DNA of 64,000 nt from Paraburkholderia sp. BL10I2N1 (GTDB lineage Bacteria > Pseudomonadota > Gammaproteobacteria > Burkholderiales > Burkholderiaceae). Shown piece by piece: positions 1-8,777 of the stretch (position 1 is the stretch's first letter; each line of letters opens with the position of its first letter). A program made the translations under genes and the position numbers. The notes under the pieces were generated by a model. It saw nothing but the letters and a program-made list of their open reading frames with translations. It was not told where the DNA came from and did not search any database. The stretch covers positions 1,426,001 through 1,490,000 of the forward strand of contig NZ_SNWA01000002.1 in the NCBI RefSeq assembly GCF_004361815.1, written 5' to 3'.

Positions 1-1098
1 GAATACAACCACCACGATGTACTGGCCGCGATGCAGGACGCACTTCGGCCACGCCGCAAACGTGACCAGCTACTCATTGCCGGGCTGACATATCGACCGG
101 GGGCCGGTTTCGCGTCGGATGTCTGCCCGGAAGTCGCTTACGCATGCTGGGATGTCCTGAAGGTCGATAACGCCGCGGCACATCTGAGCGAGGAAACCTT
201 CGTGCCGGCCTGCCAGTTCATCGGTTGCCGGCTGGAAGCGGGCCCCGTTGCGCAGCCGACGACACGGCCTTTCATCGAACGATTCTTCCTGACGCTGACG
301 GACCGCATGTCCAGGCAGGTTGTTGGCACCACCGGCCGCAACCCGGAAGATCCGGCAGGTCAGCGAGGCAGACGCGTACCCGTGGAACAACTGATCACCT
401 TGCCTGAGCTCGAAGAGTTGCTGGACGTGACCATCGCGAACTATCACGCATCGCCACACGACGGCCTGAACGGGCGCACGCCGCTGGAGGCGCTACAACT
501 GGCCATCGCCCATCAGCAGACTGCCGTGCGCACGTTGCCCCAGTTGCTGCGCGCCCGGCTGCACCAGTTGCAATCGGTTCATTTGTGCACGGTACGAGGT
601 AGTGTGGCGCGAGGCGTCGCGCCCTACATCAGCTTTTACGGTGCAAGGTACAGCAACGAGGTGCTGCAGCGCACGCCTGGGCTCAACGGTGAAAGAATTC
701 GCGTCTATCCGAATCCTGCCGACATGCGCGAGGCATGGGCCTATCTGCCCAACGGAGCCGAGCTCGGCCGCCTCGCTGTCCATGAGGGCTGGCGCTACAG
801 CCGGCACACGTTGCGGCTGCGCAAGCACATCCTGCGACAGCGGCGACTGGGCAAGCTCAAGTTTGCCGGTGAGCAGAATCCCGTGCAGGTGTTGTCCGAA
901 GCCCAGCGGCGCCTCAGGAAGCGCAGCCGCAAACAGGCCACGGCCATCATGCAGCTTTCGCAGCAGACCTCTGGTGACGGGCCGGACACTGTGTCGGCGG
1001 TTGCGTCCCAGACGCCCACCCCACCCACGCGTCGTCGCCAGGCGAATGCCGTGGTGGTGCCCGTTGATCTGGGGGATCTGAAGGTACAAAACCGCTGA
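1..1098 (+). CDS. TniA/TnsB-like DDE transposase, C-terminal part (cut by window start)
   Basis: The frame is open to base 1, so the N-terminus lies outside the window and the first ATG at 31 is internal. What remains is the second half of an rve-type (retroviral integrase fold) catalytic domain. An Asp is visible in KVDNAAAH (about residue 45 from the ATG) and the presumed catalytic Glu in PFIERFF about 35 residues later. A basic Mu-transposase-like C-terminal region follows, rich in Arg/Lys. Members of this family cut and join transposon ends and work with an AAA+ regulator. Here the next genes are such an ATPase and a TniQ-like protein, in the order and strand expected of Tn5053/Tn7-like modules. 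TnsB versus TniA cannot be settled without the N-terminus. Confidence 0.8.
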   Translation, partial: EYNHHDVLAAMQDALRPRRKRDQLLIAGLTYRPGAGFASDVCPEVAYACWDVLKVDNAAAHLSEETFVPACQFIGCRLEAGPVAQPTTRPFIERFFLTLTDRMSRQVVGTTGRNPEDPAGQRGRRVPVEQLITLPELEELLDVTIANYHASPHDGLNGRTPLEALQLAIAHQQTAVRTLPQLLRARLHQLQSVHLCTVRGSVARGVAPYISFYGARYSNEVLQRTPGLNGERIRVYPNPADMREAWAYLPNGAELGRLAVHEGWRYSRHTLRLRKHILRQRRLGKLKFAGEQNPVQVLSEAQRRLRKRSRKQATAIMQLSQQTSGDGPDTVSAVASQTPTPPTRRRQANAVVVPVDLGDLKVQNR

Positions 1099-1112
1099 CA
1101 GGGAGAACCTGC

Positions 1113-2098
1113 ATGTCCGACGACATTCACCGACCGGTTGCCTACGACGAACATCCTCTTTGCCGACGCAAGTACCGGGTTCCCACGCCCTCCATCGCAG
1201 CCTTTCGCAAGCTCATCGATGAATGTCTGTTTCTCTATATCACCGGGGCTCTGATTCATGGTCGCCCCCGTATCGGGAAGACTTACGCCATCGAATTCCT
1301 GCGCCAGGATCTTGAACGGCGATATCCAAAGATTTCCGTGTATGTGTTGCGTTGCCCGCGCTCACAAACGGCCTCGGAAAACAACTTCTTTTCGGCGCTG
1401 CTGCATACCGTCAAGCATCCCGCGCAAAGCGGCGCGTCCAAGGCGGCGCTGCGCGGTCGCCTGCTGCACAAGCTGCGGCAGGTGGCCGAAAACAAGGGCG
1501 ACGATCGTGTCATCCTGTTCGCCGACGAAGCGCAAAACCTGCGTGAAATCGAGTACGAATGGCTGCGTGACCTGCACGACGAGATGGAGAGCAACGCGCT
1601 GCGCCTGTTCACCTTTCTGGTCGGACAACCGCAATTGCTCGCACAGAAATCGGTCTTCCAGGCGCAGGACAAGGAACAGATTGTCGCGCGATTCATGGTC
1701 GAGGAGCTCGCGTTTCGGGGCATTGTCAGCGCGGCCGAATGCGCGGCCGTTCTCGCGACCTATGACAACGGCGAATGTCCCGCGACTCGGGCTGGAGCTA
1801 CGTGCGATTCTTCGTGCCAAAGGCGTATGCGGCGGGGCTGCGTCTCGCAGAATCCGCGGCCCGGTTGTGGGATGCATTCGAAGACGCACACATCAAGGCG
1901 AATCTGGATGGGCCGGTGGAGATCGGCATGAAATACTTCACTGCCGCGGTCGAAGCCGCACTGCTGTCCGGTTCAGCCCGAGACAGTGAAACCCTGAAGT
2001 TCGACGCCCTCTTCTGGAACGAGATGGTCGAACGAAGTCGTTATGTGCTGGGGCAGAAAGCAGGTCGACCCATGTTGTCCGCCATCACGCCGCGCTAG
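1113..2098 (+). pseudogene. TniB/TnsC-like AAA+ transposition ATPase, frameshifted
   Basis: The first frame (1113 to about 1781) carries a Walker A motif GRPRIGKT near residue 50 and a Walker B motif VILFADEAQ near residue 135, as in TniB/TnsC ATPases that choose targets and activate the transposase. Homology then moves to another frame (SGWSYVRFFVPKAYAAG...) that runs to 2098. A single missing C in the CCC run at 1779-1781 would restore one frame through GEC-PRDSGWSY, giving about 328 residues, a normal family length. The start at 1113 has a GGGAGA ribosome site. The lesion could be a true mutation, a sequencing error or, less likely, recoding. The gene sits 14 bases after the transposase and 15 bases before the TniQ gene. 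Confidence 0.8.
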
Positions 2099-2113
2099 GG
2101 ATCGCGCCCCGTC

Positions 2114-3553
2114 ATGAATATTACCGCTGCCATACCGCCTGACTGGAGCGATCACTCCTGGCAGCCGCTGGTGTTGCCAACGCGCATCGTCCCGGCACGC
2201 TACACAACCCGTCCCGAATGGAGCAGCGACGGCGAATCCATGTGGATGCGACTGTCGAAATTCTCGCTGCTCAACCGGCTGTCGCTGCACGCGCTGGCAA
2301 GCCTCGTTGCCGTACGCGCCGATGAAACCTGTTGTGCAGGCGTGGACCTTCGGCGCGCTGACCGTTTCGTGTCCTCCCGACTCTGCAGCCTGCTTGAGAT
2401 TGCGGAGGCAGCAGCGCTCGACGGATTCTGTCTGCCCTCTGGCCATCCCGCTCTGGCATGGGCGGCCACCGAATTGCGTTACTGTCCCAGGTGCCTTGAA
2501 CGGGGGTTTCACGCGGCGTGGTTTCAGTGGCGATTTATCGAACGATGCCCAGTACATGGATCCCGCTTGCGCGGTGGTTGCCACAAATGCGCTGCGGCTA
2601 TACCGTATACGCTCAACAGCAATCTGGCAAAGCATCCGTTGGCGTGCGCCTACTGCGGCACGCCATGGGTGCCAGGACTCAATCGTCCCGCCGGCCGCTG
2701 CGTACCCGCCAATGGCCGGCTGGCCCGAATCTTCAAACGCTGGCAGATCCATGTCGCCGATGCGATGATGGCGGTCGCCGCCATGCCGTTTCCGCCGCGC
2801 GCCCCGGTCACGGGAAGATTCGCGCCTCAATCTGCCGCAGACATCGAAATCCGGATGCTATGCCGGGCCCGCTGCATCCAGTTGTTGAACCGGCTTTACG
2901 AAGTACCGCCACCTTCACTTGCGGAGCTCACTGACCGGTGCAGCGTTAAGCTCGCCATGGTGCATCAAGGCCGAATTGTTCCGTCACCAGACGAAGATTG
3001 GGAAACTGGCGTCATTGCCTGGGCTCGTGACGACTGGCCGCATTTCGACGACGATTTTCTGGAATACGAACAGGTTCTGAAGCATGTCGGGTGCGACCTC
3101 TTTGGTGATATCCGTCGAATTGCTCCGATGTATCTGTTCGTGCCAAATCGCTGCGATGCGATTGTCGCCCACACCCAGGACTTGAGTGCCGATCAGGCCA
3201 CTGCTCTCGGCTGGTCAATCAGCTGGTACGGTTTCTCGCGCACATGCGCGGCAGAACACGAGCCTTGCATGCCAGCCGTGGGCCTGACCGGATGGCTTGC
3301 CCACGCACCACACCGTCCCGCTGAGTTTCCTCCGGATCGCTGGCGGGAGCAGATGTTCGCGTGGCTGGCGCAAGATCTGGCGAGGTCAGCCTGCGCATGG
3401 GCGCGCATTATGCGGTTCATGCGTGCCAGAGAAAAATATCTGTTTCACGCGCTACTCGTGCGGCCCGCTGAACTGGCACGCCTGCACCCGCCTTTTCAAG
3501 GCGGCACACAGTCTTTTGCGCTCGAGAAAAATTTTAAAAATTCGAAGCAGTGA
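2114..3553 (+). CDS. tniQ: TniQ/TnsD-like target-selection protein
   Basis: This 479-residue protein has the TniQ signature near residues 120-190: YCPRCLERGFHAAWFQW, then CPVHGSRL, then the pairs CHKC and CAYC. These Cys/His sets are the zinc-binding knuckles of the TniQ family. Proteins of this family bind target DNA and hand it to the AAA+ partner of the transposase. The long C-terminal half, with several Trp and Tyr residues, probably sets target choice, as in TnsD, but this is inference. The gene follows the TniB-like gene closely and shares its strand, so it should belong to the same operon. The stop is 50 bases before the integrase gene. Confidence 0.85.
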   Translation: MNITAAIPPDWSDHSWQPLVLPTRIVPARYTTRPEWSSDGESMWMRLSKFSLLNRLSLHALASLVAVRADETCCAGVDLRRADRFVSSRLCSLLEIAEAAALDGFCLPSGHPALAWAATELRYCPRCLERGFHAAWFQWRFIERCPVHGSRLRGGCHKCAAAIPYTLNSNLAKHPLACAYCGTPWVPGLNRPAGRCVPANGRLARIFKRWQIHVADAMMAVAAMPFPPRAPVTGRFAPQSAADIEIRMLCRARCIQLLNRLYEVPPPSLAELTDRCSVKLAMVHQGRIVPSPDEDWETGVIAWARDDWPHFDDDFLEYEQVLKHVGCDLFGDIRRIAPMYLFVPNRCDAIVAHTQDLSADQATALGWSISWYGFSRTCAAEHEPCMPAVGLTGWLAHAPHRPAEFPPDRWREQMFAWLAQDLARSACAWARIMRFMRAREKYLFHALLVRPAELARLHPPFQGGTQSFALEKNFKNSKQ

Positions 3554-3603
3554 GATAATTGATATTATCGCGTCATTCATTTCGTACATGAAAAATTGGC
3601 ACC

Positions 3604-5140
3604 ATGGAAACGCGTCAGACCCAGGAGCCCGCCGGGCAGGGTTTCCCCGATGCCGACTCGCTTGCCGCCCTGCGCGGCTGGTATGCGGGCCTGTCCTCGC
3701 GCGCAGCCGTGGCCCGCTACCTGGGCGGGCGCAGGGCGGCAGGCGTTTCCTCGCGGGGTCTCATCGGAGACATCCGCAGGCAACTGATCGCCTTTGCGCA
3801 TAGCCGGCATCGGCCCGATCTGGCGGCAGTCTTCGAACATACACCCACGCAACGGCACGCACGGGCGGGCACGGTCGAGCGCACGATCAGGACGCTTGGA
3901 TCGTTGCCCGTACCACAACCGCAGGTGACCGACGACGTCGCGCTGTGGTTCGCGCCGCGCACAGTGCGGGCGCTGCATGCGCACGGCATTCGTACGCTCA
4001 CGGATCTGACGGTACGCATTCCGCGCCGGCGCCAGTGGTGGACCCGGATCAAGGGGCTCGGGGCGACCGGCGCGCACGCCATCGAAGCGTTCTTCGCCGC
4101 GCACCCTGCCTTGACCGAGCGTGCCCGTGCCTTGATCACGCTCACGCAGCCGGCCGGTATCGTGCCGTGGGAGCAGCTACGGCTGCCGCATGAAGTCGAC
4201 GGTTCGCAGGGTACGTTGCGCGCCCCGCGCGAGACCTGCACGCTCAATGCCACGAACGACTACGAGGCCGTGCAGGCGTGGCTCGCGCTGCACGAAACAG
4301 TCACGACGCAGCGCGCCTACCGCAAGGAAGCCGAGCGGCTGATCCTCTGGGCCATCGTCGAGCGAGGCCGCGCGTTCTCGTCGCTGACGACCGACGACGC
4401 GATTGCATACCGGACGTTTGTACGCCGTCCCTCGCGCCGTGAACGCTGGGTCGGTCCCCCGCGACCGCGTGATTCTGTCGAATGGCGCCCCTTCACGGGC
4501 GGCCTGTCGGCGCGCTCGACTGCCTACGCATTGACGGTCCTCTCGGCGCTGTATCGATGGCTCATCGAGCAGCGCTACGTGCTGGCCAACCCCTTTGCCG
4601 GCGTCAAGGTTCGCGGCGCGGCGCTGCGCCCCGAACTCGACACGACGCGAGGCTTCACCGAGGGCGAGTGGCTGCTGCTGCGGGCCTTTGCGGACGGTCT
4701 CGAGTGGTCGTACGGCTGGTCCGGACCGGCCGCACAGCGGCTGCGCTTCCTGCTCGACTTCGGCTACGCGACGGGCCTGCGCGCGAGCGAACTCGTGGGC
4801 GCCGTGCTGCGCGACATCCGTGCTGATGGGCACGGCGAGTCGTGGCTTCACCTCATTGGCAAAGGCAGCAAACCCGGCAGGGTGGCGTTACCGCCGCTGG
4901 CAACCGATGCGCTTGATCAATATCTGCTTGAACGACGGCTGCCGGTCTCACGGGAGCGCTGGAGCCCGGCGACGCCAATCCTCGCCAGCCTCGGCGAGAA
5001 TGAGGGCGCGGGTATTACGGGCGCGCACCTGTGGCGCGTCATGCGCCGGTTCTTCGTGGAGGCCGCTGGCGTGCTGGAGGGTGATCATCCGCTGCTGGCG
5101 GAAAAACTGTGCCGCGCGAGCCCGCACTGGATGCGGCACT
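3604..5140 (+). pseudogene. Large tyrosine integrase, 5' part (interrupted by RIT element)
   Basis: An N-terminal region of about 200 residues resembles the DUF3701-type domain found on some Burkholderiales phage integrases (recalled, not searched). It is followed by a core-binding domain (about 215-330) and a tyrosine-recombinase catalytic domain with Arg in YATGLRASELVGA and the start of the second motif, SPHWMRH. The frame then runs into the inserted RIT element and ends in about 58 foreign residues at 5319. Joining base 5140 to base 8593 restores HWMRHSHASHALARG and gives a protein of about 573 residues. The catalytic Tyr is only on the far side, so this part alone cannot recombine DNA. 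Confidence 0.9.
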
Positions 5141-5162
5141 ATCTTCCCTGCCGGACTATGTC
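5133..5162 (+). repeat. RIT left terminal inverted repeat
   Basis: This 30-base arm matches the reverse complement of 8535-8564 with one mismatch (C at 5143). Its outer eight bases, GCGGCACT, also belong to the interrupted integrase gene. Inside the arm, ACTATGTCGGG (5155-5165) is repeated inverted as CCCGACATAGT at 5234-5244, so the left end has a subterminal inverted pair that could be a recombinase binding site. Confidence 0.88.
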
Positions 5163-5253
5163 GGGCGATATGGATGAGAGTTCATATTGGCCCAACGGTT
5201 GCGCGCCTCAGAACAGAAGCACCGCTCCGGTCACCCGACATAGTTTCGTGACC

Positions 5254-6252
5254 CTACAGGCTGTTCAGGAAGGCGAGCAGCTGGTCTGGAGGGCGGAAGC
5301 GTCCCGCCTTGCCGCGTAAAGGCGACATCTTCGCAAGGGCCTGCTCCTTCATTGCAAGCGTCGCCTCGAGATAGATCTGCGTCGTTTCTACCGATTCGTG
5401 TCCGAGCCACAACGCAATCACTGAACGGGGGACGCCCGATTGAAGAAGGTCCATAGCTACCGTATGCCTCAAGCAGTGGACAGTGATCCGCTTCTTGTTC
5501 AAGGAGGGACACATTCTTGACGCCGCTTCGCGATGTTTGTTTAGCAAATACTGAACGCCGTGGACACTGAGACGCCCTCCGCTAGCGCTCGGAAACAGCA
5601 CATCACCATCACCGCGCTGCGGCTCACGCAACCAGGATTCCAGTACGGCACGCGTAGACCTTGTGACCGGCGTGCAGCGCTCCTTGCGTCCCTTGCCGAT
5701 CACGCGCACGTGAGCGCCGGCACCGAGAACGAGGTCCTCCCGTTTGAGACCAGTCATCTCGGATAAACGCAGGCCGGTCTGCGCAGCCACTAGCAGGAAG
5801 GCGTGATCACGTCGACCGGACCAGGTACGTTGATCAGGTGCGGCAAGCAGTGCGTCAACCTCCGGACGGGTCAGGAAGTTGACAAGCGTGCGGGTGAAGC
5901 GCTTGCTGGGAATGGCAAGCACGCGCTGGATCTGCGCGGAATGCTCCGGGGCTTCGAGTGCCGCGAACCGGAAGAACGAATGAATTGCAGTGAGACGAAG
6001 ATTGCGGCTGCGAACGCTTACGCCATGATGCTTCTCCAGGTCGTCCAGAAATGCGACGACCAAAGGAGCGTCAATCTCCTTGAGGTCCATACTTGACGGC
6101 GGCTTATGCAGGTGTTGCTGGGCGAACCTCAGAAACTGACGAAAGGTGTCGCGATACGAGATGATCGTGTGAGGACTGGCCTGCCGCTGCTGCATCAGGC
6201 GCTGCATAAAGAAACGCTCCAGAAGCGGAGCAAAGCTGGCTGATGTGTTCAT
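5254..6252 (-). CDS. RIT third tyrosine recombinase (RitC-type)
   Basis: This is a 332-residue tyrosine recombinase. The frame is open further upstream, but the ATG at 6252 (MNTSASFAPLLERF) overlaps the stop of the preceding recombinase as ATGA, which decides the start. A SAM-like N-terminal core-binding domain covers about residues 10-100 (SPHTIISYRDTFRQFLRF). The catalytic domain shows Arg in AQTGLRLSEMTG, HCLRHTVAMDLL, LGHESVETTQIYL and the nucleophile Tyr. It is the last gene of the trio and probably acts only together with the other two. Confidence 0.88.
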   Translation of the reverse strand: MNTSASFAPLLERFFMQRLMQQRQASPHTIISYRDTFRQFLRFAQQHLHKPPSSMDLKEIDAPLVVAFLDDLEKHHGVSVRSRNLRLTAIHSFFRFAALEAPEHSAQIQRVLAIPSKRFTRTLVNFLTRPEVDALLAAPDQRTWSGRRDHAFLLVAAQTGLRLSEMTGLKREDLVLGAGAHVRVIGKGRKERCTPVTRSTRAVLESWLREPQRGDGDVLFPSASGGRLSVHGVQYLLNKHREAASRMCPSLNKKRITVHCLRHTVAMDLLQSGVPRSVIALWLGHESVETTQIYLEATLAMKEQALAKMSPLRGKAGRFRPPDQLLAFLNSL

Positions 6253-7193
6253 GAGCGGTTCTCCCACTGCCCCTCGAGTCGGCGCATCGACTCGCGCATG
6301 AGTTCCGGCGATGCGCTGAGGTACCACTGCGTATCGGCCACATGGACATGACCGAGGTAGGCTGAGAGGATGGGCAGACGGCGCTCGGGGTCCTGTCCAG
6401 AGCGGTACCAATGTAAAAGTGTTCTCGTCGCAAAGACGTGCCTCATGTCGTGCAGGCGTGGCCCGTGGCTTTCGGATTCGCCGCGCAGTCCAATCTGACG
6501 GGAGAGTCGATAAAAGGTGCGATGAATCTCGCTGCTGGCCAGCCGGTTCCCCCTGTTGGAAGCGAACACATAGGGTGACACGGTTCGCCCTGTCCAATGA
6601 CATCCCCGTCGTGCAATGTAGGCGGCCAGTACCTTGCAGGTCGAGGCATGTAAAGGCACAAGTCTCGACTTGCCGAACTTGGTGCCGCGGATCGTCAACA
6701 CTCCTGTCGTCAGATCGACGTCTTCAAGCTCAAGGTTTCTGACTTCGCCCAGACGCATTCCCGTCACGCTGAGGAGTCCAAACAGGCAGTGATAAGTCCA
6801 TGGCTGCAGTTTATCGCGTTGAAACCTACATGGCATTTGCAGTGCTGCGCCCAACAGCGCCCGAATCTCGCCGTCCGAATAGAGATATGGTCGTGCGTGC
6901 CTCGGACGAAATGGAAGCAGGCCCTGTGCTGGGATCTGAGTGCGTGGATCGGTCGCTCTGCGATAACGCGCGAACATACGAACGAAGCTTAGCCTCTGTG
7001 CCCAGCTTGCAGGTTGGTAATGTGATGGTTGCTGGGCCCACTCGAGAGCGAGCGATTGCGTGATATAAGAGGCGTGGCGTTTCTCCATGAACGAGACAAA
7101 GTCGCGCAATCCCTTGTCTGCCTCATACAGCTTGAATCCCAGGGCACGTCTCACGACAACGTACTCCTGAATGGCTTGCCGAAGCGTGTTCAT
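6249..7193 (-). CDS. RIT second tyrosine recombinase (RitB-type)
   Basis: This is a 314-residue tyrosine recombinase starting at MNTLRQAIQEYVVVRR. That ATG overlaps the stop of the first recombinase by four bases, so it is preferred over the longer frame at 7211. Catalytic residues are visible in SVTGMRLGEVRNLEL (Arg), GTKFGKSRLVPL (Lys region), LHDMRHVFATRTLL (His-x-x-Arg) and YLGHVHVADTQWYL (His and Tyr). The spacing around the HxxR block is longer than usual (HWYRSGQDPERRLP insert), as seen in this recombinase subgroup. It is translationally coupled on both sides. Confidence 0.88.
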   Translation of the reverse strand: MNTLRQAIQEYVVVRRALGFKLYEADKGLRDFVSFMEKRHASYITQSLALEWAQQPSHYQPASWAQRLSFVRMFARYRRATDPRTQIPAQGLLPFRPRHARPYLYSDGEIRALLGAALQMPCRFQRDKLQPWTYHCLFGLLSVTGMRLGEVRNLELEDVDLTTGVLTIRGTKFGKSRLVPLHASTCKVLAAYIARRGCHWTGRTVSPYVFASNRGNRLASSEIHRTFYRLSRQIGLRGESESHGPRLHDMRHVFATRTLLHWYRSGQDPERRLPILSAYLGHVHVADTQWYLSASPELMRESMRRLEGQWENRS

Positions 7194-8428
7194 CGCTGAC
7201 CTCCCGGCCATGGAACGGCCAGCGCACGCAGCGCCTTAATATCGACCTTCGTGTAGATCCTCGTGGTCTGCGCATGCCGGTGTCCAAGGAGTTCGCCGAT
7301 CTCGCCAAGCGACGCACCATGGCACAGCATCTCAGTGGCCAATCCATGGCGAAACTGGTGTGCTCCCATAGTCGGTGCAACGATGCCGGCACGCTGGAGC
7401 GAATGACTCACAACGGAGCCGACCGCGCACGCGCTGCGAAATCCGGTGAATGGAGCTCTTGAGCGCAAGAATACCCGCCGACATGGGCCAGGCGGTCGGT
7501 CGTGGCTCAGATATGCAGCGATTGCCCTGCCGACGTCGGCGGGTAAGGGCAACTCGTTGCGCAACCCATTGTTGTTGCGAACGGTCAGGCGTCCCTCGGC
7601 CCAGTCGATGTCACTGAGTTCAAGGAAAGCTACTTCTCCCGATCGCAATCCAAGTCTGGCAAGCAGGAGCACAATGGCATAGTCGCGACGGCCAACGGCG
7701 CTTCGTCGATCGATGCTTGCAAGCAATCGTCGGGTTTGATCCGGCGCAATCGCGCGAGGAATCGCAGGCATCGACCAGTTTGCGACAACGGGCACGGCTG
7801 CGGCGAGATCGAGCGCCACGTCGCCCCGATAGCTCGCATAGCGTAGAAAGGATCGCAGCGCAGCGGTCAAGACCTTCGCACGCTTCGGGTGTAAACGTGG
7901 CGCCTGACGTCGCACGAATCTCACGATATCGCTCGCGCGCAAGCGGGAAAGCTTGACCCGATGATTGCCGAAGCAGTCCTCGAGGAAACCGCGGACAAAG
8001 GGCACGTAGTTGCGAATCGTCGCCTCGGTCAGGGCGCGTGCTTCGCGTAAGTACGCTACGTAGGTATTGATACAGCGCTCAATAGGCGACGGCTGGGAAA
8101 CCGGTGCCTTCTCAGCGGGAATTGCTTGCCTACTGCGTAGGAACTCCATGAGGTGTCCAAGCGCGGCGCGATCTCCGCGGCACAGTCGAACGATTCGTGC
8201 GCGATGTCGCAAATACCGTCTGGCATGGTCAGCGCAGATGCGGCGTATTCCGATATCTGTGTGTTCAAGCCATCTGCTAAAGTCTGCTGCAATGCGCACT
8301 TGCCGATGCAGGGAATACGCACTGTATCCCTGTTCACTCAGCGCTCTTGCAAACGAGGCGAGAAGCGTCGCAAGTGGCCCCTCAGGTGGTCGTGAAAGGA
8401 CCGCCTGATCATGGATGACGTACTTCAC
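7190..8428 (-). CDS. RIT first tyrosine recombinase (RitA-type)
   Basis: This is a 412-residue recombinase, the longest of the three. It begins with GTG (MKYVIHDQAVL) six bases after an AAGGAG ribosome site. An extra N-terminal region of about 110 residues precedes the core-binding domain (SPIERCINTYVAYL). The catalytic set is complete: LARLGLRSGEVAFLEL, HQFRHGLATEML and LLGHRHAQTTRIYTKVD. The promoter for the trio should lie between 8429 and the right inverted repeat at 8535, an interval of about 105 bases. The gene ends GGQR-TGA, with the TGA inside the next start. Confidence 0.88.
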   Translation of the reverse strand: MKYVIHDQAVLSRPPEGPLATLLASFARALSEQGYSAYSLHRQVRIAADFSRWLEHTDIGIRRICADHARRYLRHRARIVRLCRGDRAALGHLMEFLRSRQAIPAEKAPVSQPSPIERCINTYVAYLREARALTEATIRNYVPFVRGFLEDCFGNHRVKLSRLRASDIVRFVRRQAPRLHPKRAKVLTAALRSFLRYASYRGDVALDLAAAVPVVANWSMPAIPRAIAPDQTRRLLASIDRRSAVGRRDYAIVLLLARLGLRSGEVAFLELSDIDWAEGRLTVRNNNGLRNELPLPADVGRAIAAYLSHDRPPGPCRRVFLRSRAPFTGFRSACAVGSVVSHSLQRAGIVAPTMGAHQFRHGLATEMLCHGASLGEIGELLGHRHAQTTRIYTKVDIKALRALAVPWPGGQR

Positions 8429-8534
8429 GTTGAGCTCCTTCCCCGATGTTGGGGTGCAGTGGAAAGGAGCCCCAGACTATCTCTATCTGGCTTCGCCCAT
8501 TGCCCTCGAAAAGAGCAGCATCCCGGGCTTACAA

Positions 8535-8564
8535 GACATAGTCCGGCAGGGAACATAGTGCCGC
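8535..8564 (-). repeat. RIT right terminal inverted repeat
   Basis: This is the inverted partner of 5133-5162. It shares GACATAGTCCGGCAGGGAA and then, after one mismatch at 8554, ATAGTGCCGC. A weaker inverted mate, GACTATCTC, lies inside at 8475-8483, mirroring the subterminal pair of the left end. Confidence 0.88.
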
Positions 8565-8592
8565 CTATCTCTTCAAAGAGATAGGCGGCACT
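8557..8592. repeat. 36-bp near-perfect palindrome at right RIT boundary
   Basis: Two 17-base arms beginning AGTGCCGCCTATCTCTT are perfect inverted repeats around the two bases CA at 8574-8575. The left arm overlaps the outer end of the right terminal repeat. The right arm ends in GCGGCACT, which belongs to the restored integrase gene. It could form a cruciform or be the product of end-joining at insertion. No equivalent exists at the left boundary. Confidence 0.9.
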
Positions 8593-8777
8593 CCCACGCC
8601 AGTCATGCACTCGCGCGCGGCGCGGAACTGACGAGCGTACGCGACAACCTGCGCCACTCGTCCATCTCAACGACCTCGATGTACCTGCGCGGAGACGACC
8701 TCAAGCGCGCCCGGCAGTTCGCTGAGGCCTTTGGACGTCGCATCAGGAAACAGCGTACACCGTCTGACTTGCAGTGA
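8593..8777 (+). pseudogene. Large tyrosine integrase, 3' part
   Basis: This is the continuation of the gene that stops making sense at 5140. The frame reads SHASHALARGAELTSVRDN, then LRHSSISTTSMYL, which supplies the last catalytic His and the nucleophilic Tyr, and ends LKRARQFAEAFGRRI...SDLQ with TGA at 8775-8777. It has no start of its own. The stop overlaps the GTG of the SNF2 gene by four bases (GTGA), which suggests that the integrase and helicase were translated together before the RIT insertion. It is too short to be listed as an open reading frame of its own. Confidence 0.9.

Larger units (their letters stand above)
5141..8584 (-). mobile_element. RIT (Recombinase-in-Trio) element
   Basis: Three different tyrosine recombinase genes lie head to tail on the minus strand, each overlapping the next by the four bases ATGA. 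They are bounded by inverted repeats that share TTCCCTGCCGGACTATGTC (5144-5162 and 8535-8553) and continue outward with one mismatch through GCGGCACT. This trio layout is the defining property of RIT elements. The element sits inside a tyrosine integrase gene, whose two parts join exactly when it is removed. GCGGCACT is present on both flanks (5133-5140 and 8585-8592), so one copy is either a target duplication or part of the repeat. Confidence 0.9.

Noticed and set aside
1113..2098. Programmed frameshifting in the TniB-like gene
   Set aside because: No slippery heptamer or following structure was apparent; a lost C in a short C run is simpler.
4177..4851. Minus-strand frame of 224 codons within the integrase
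   Set aside because: Shadow of the plus-strand integrase; no recognised motif and no ribosome site.
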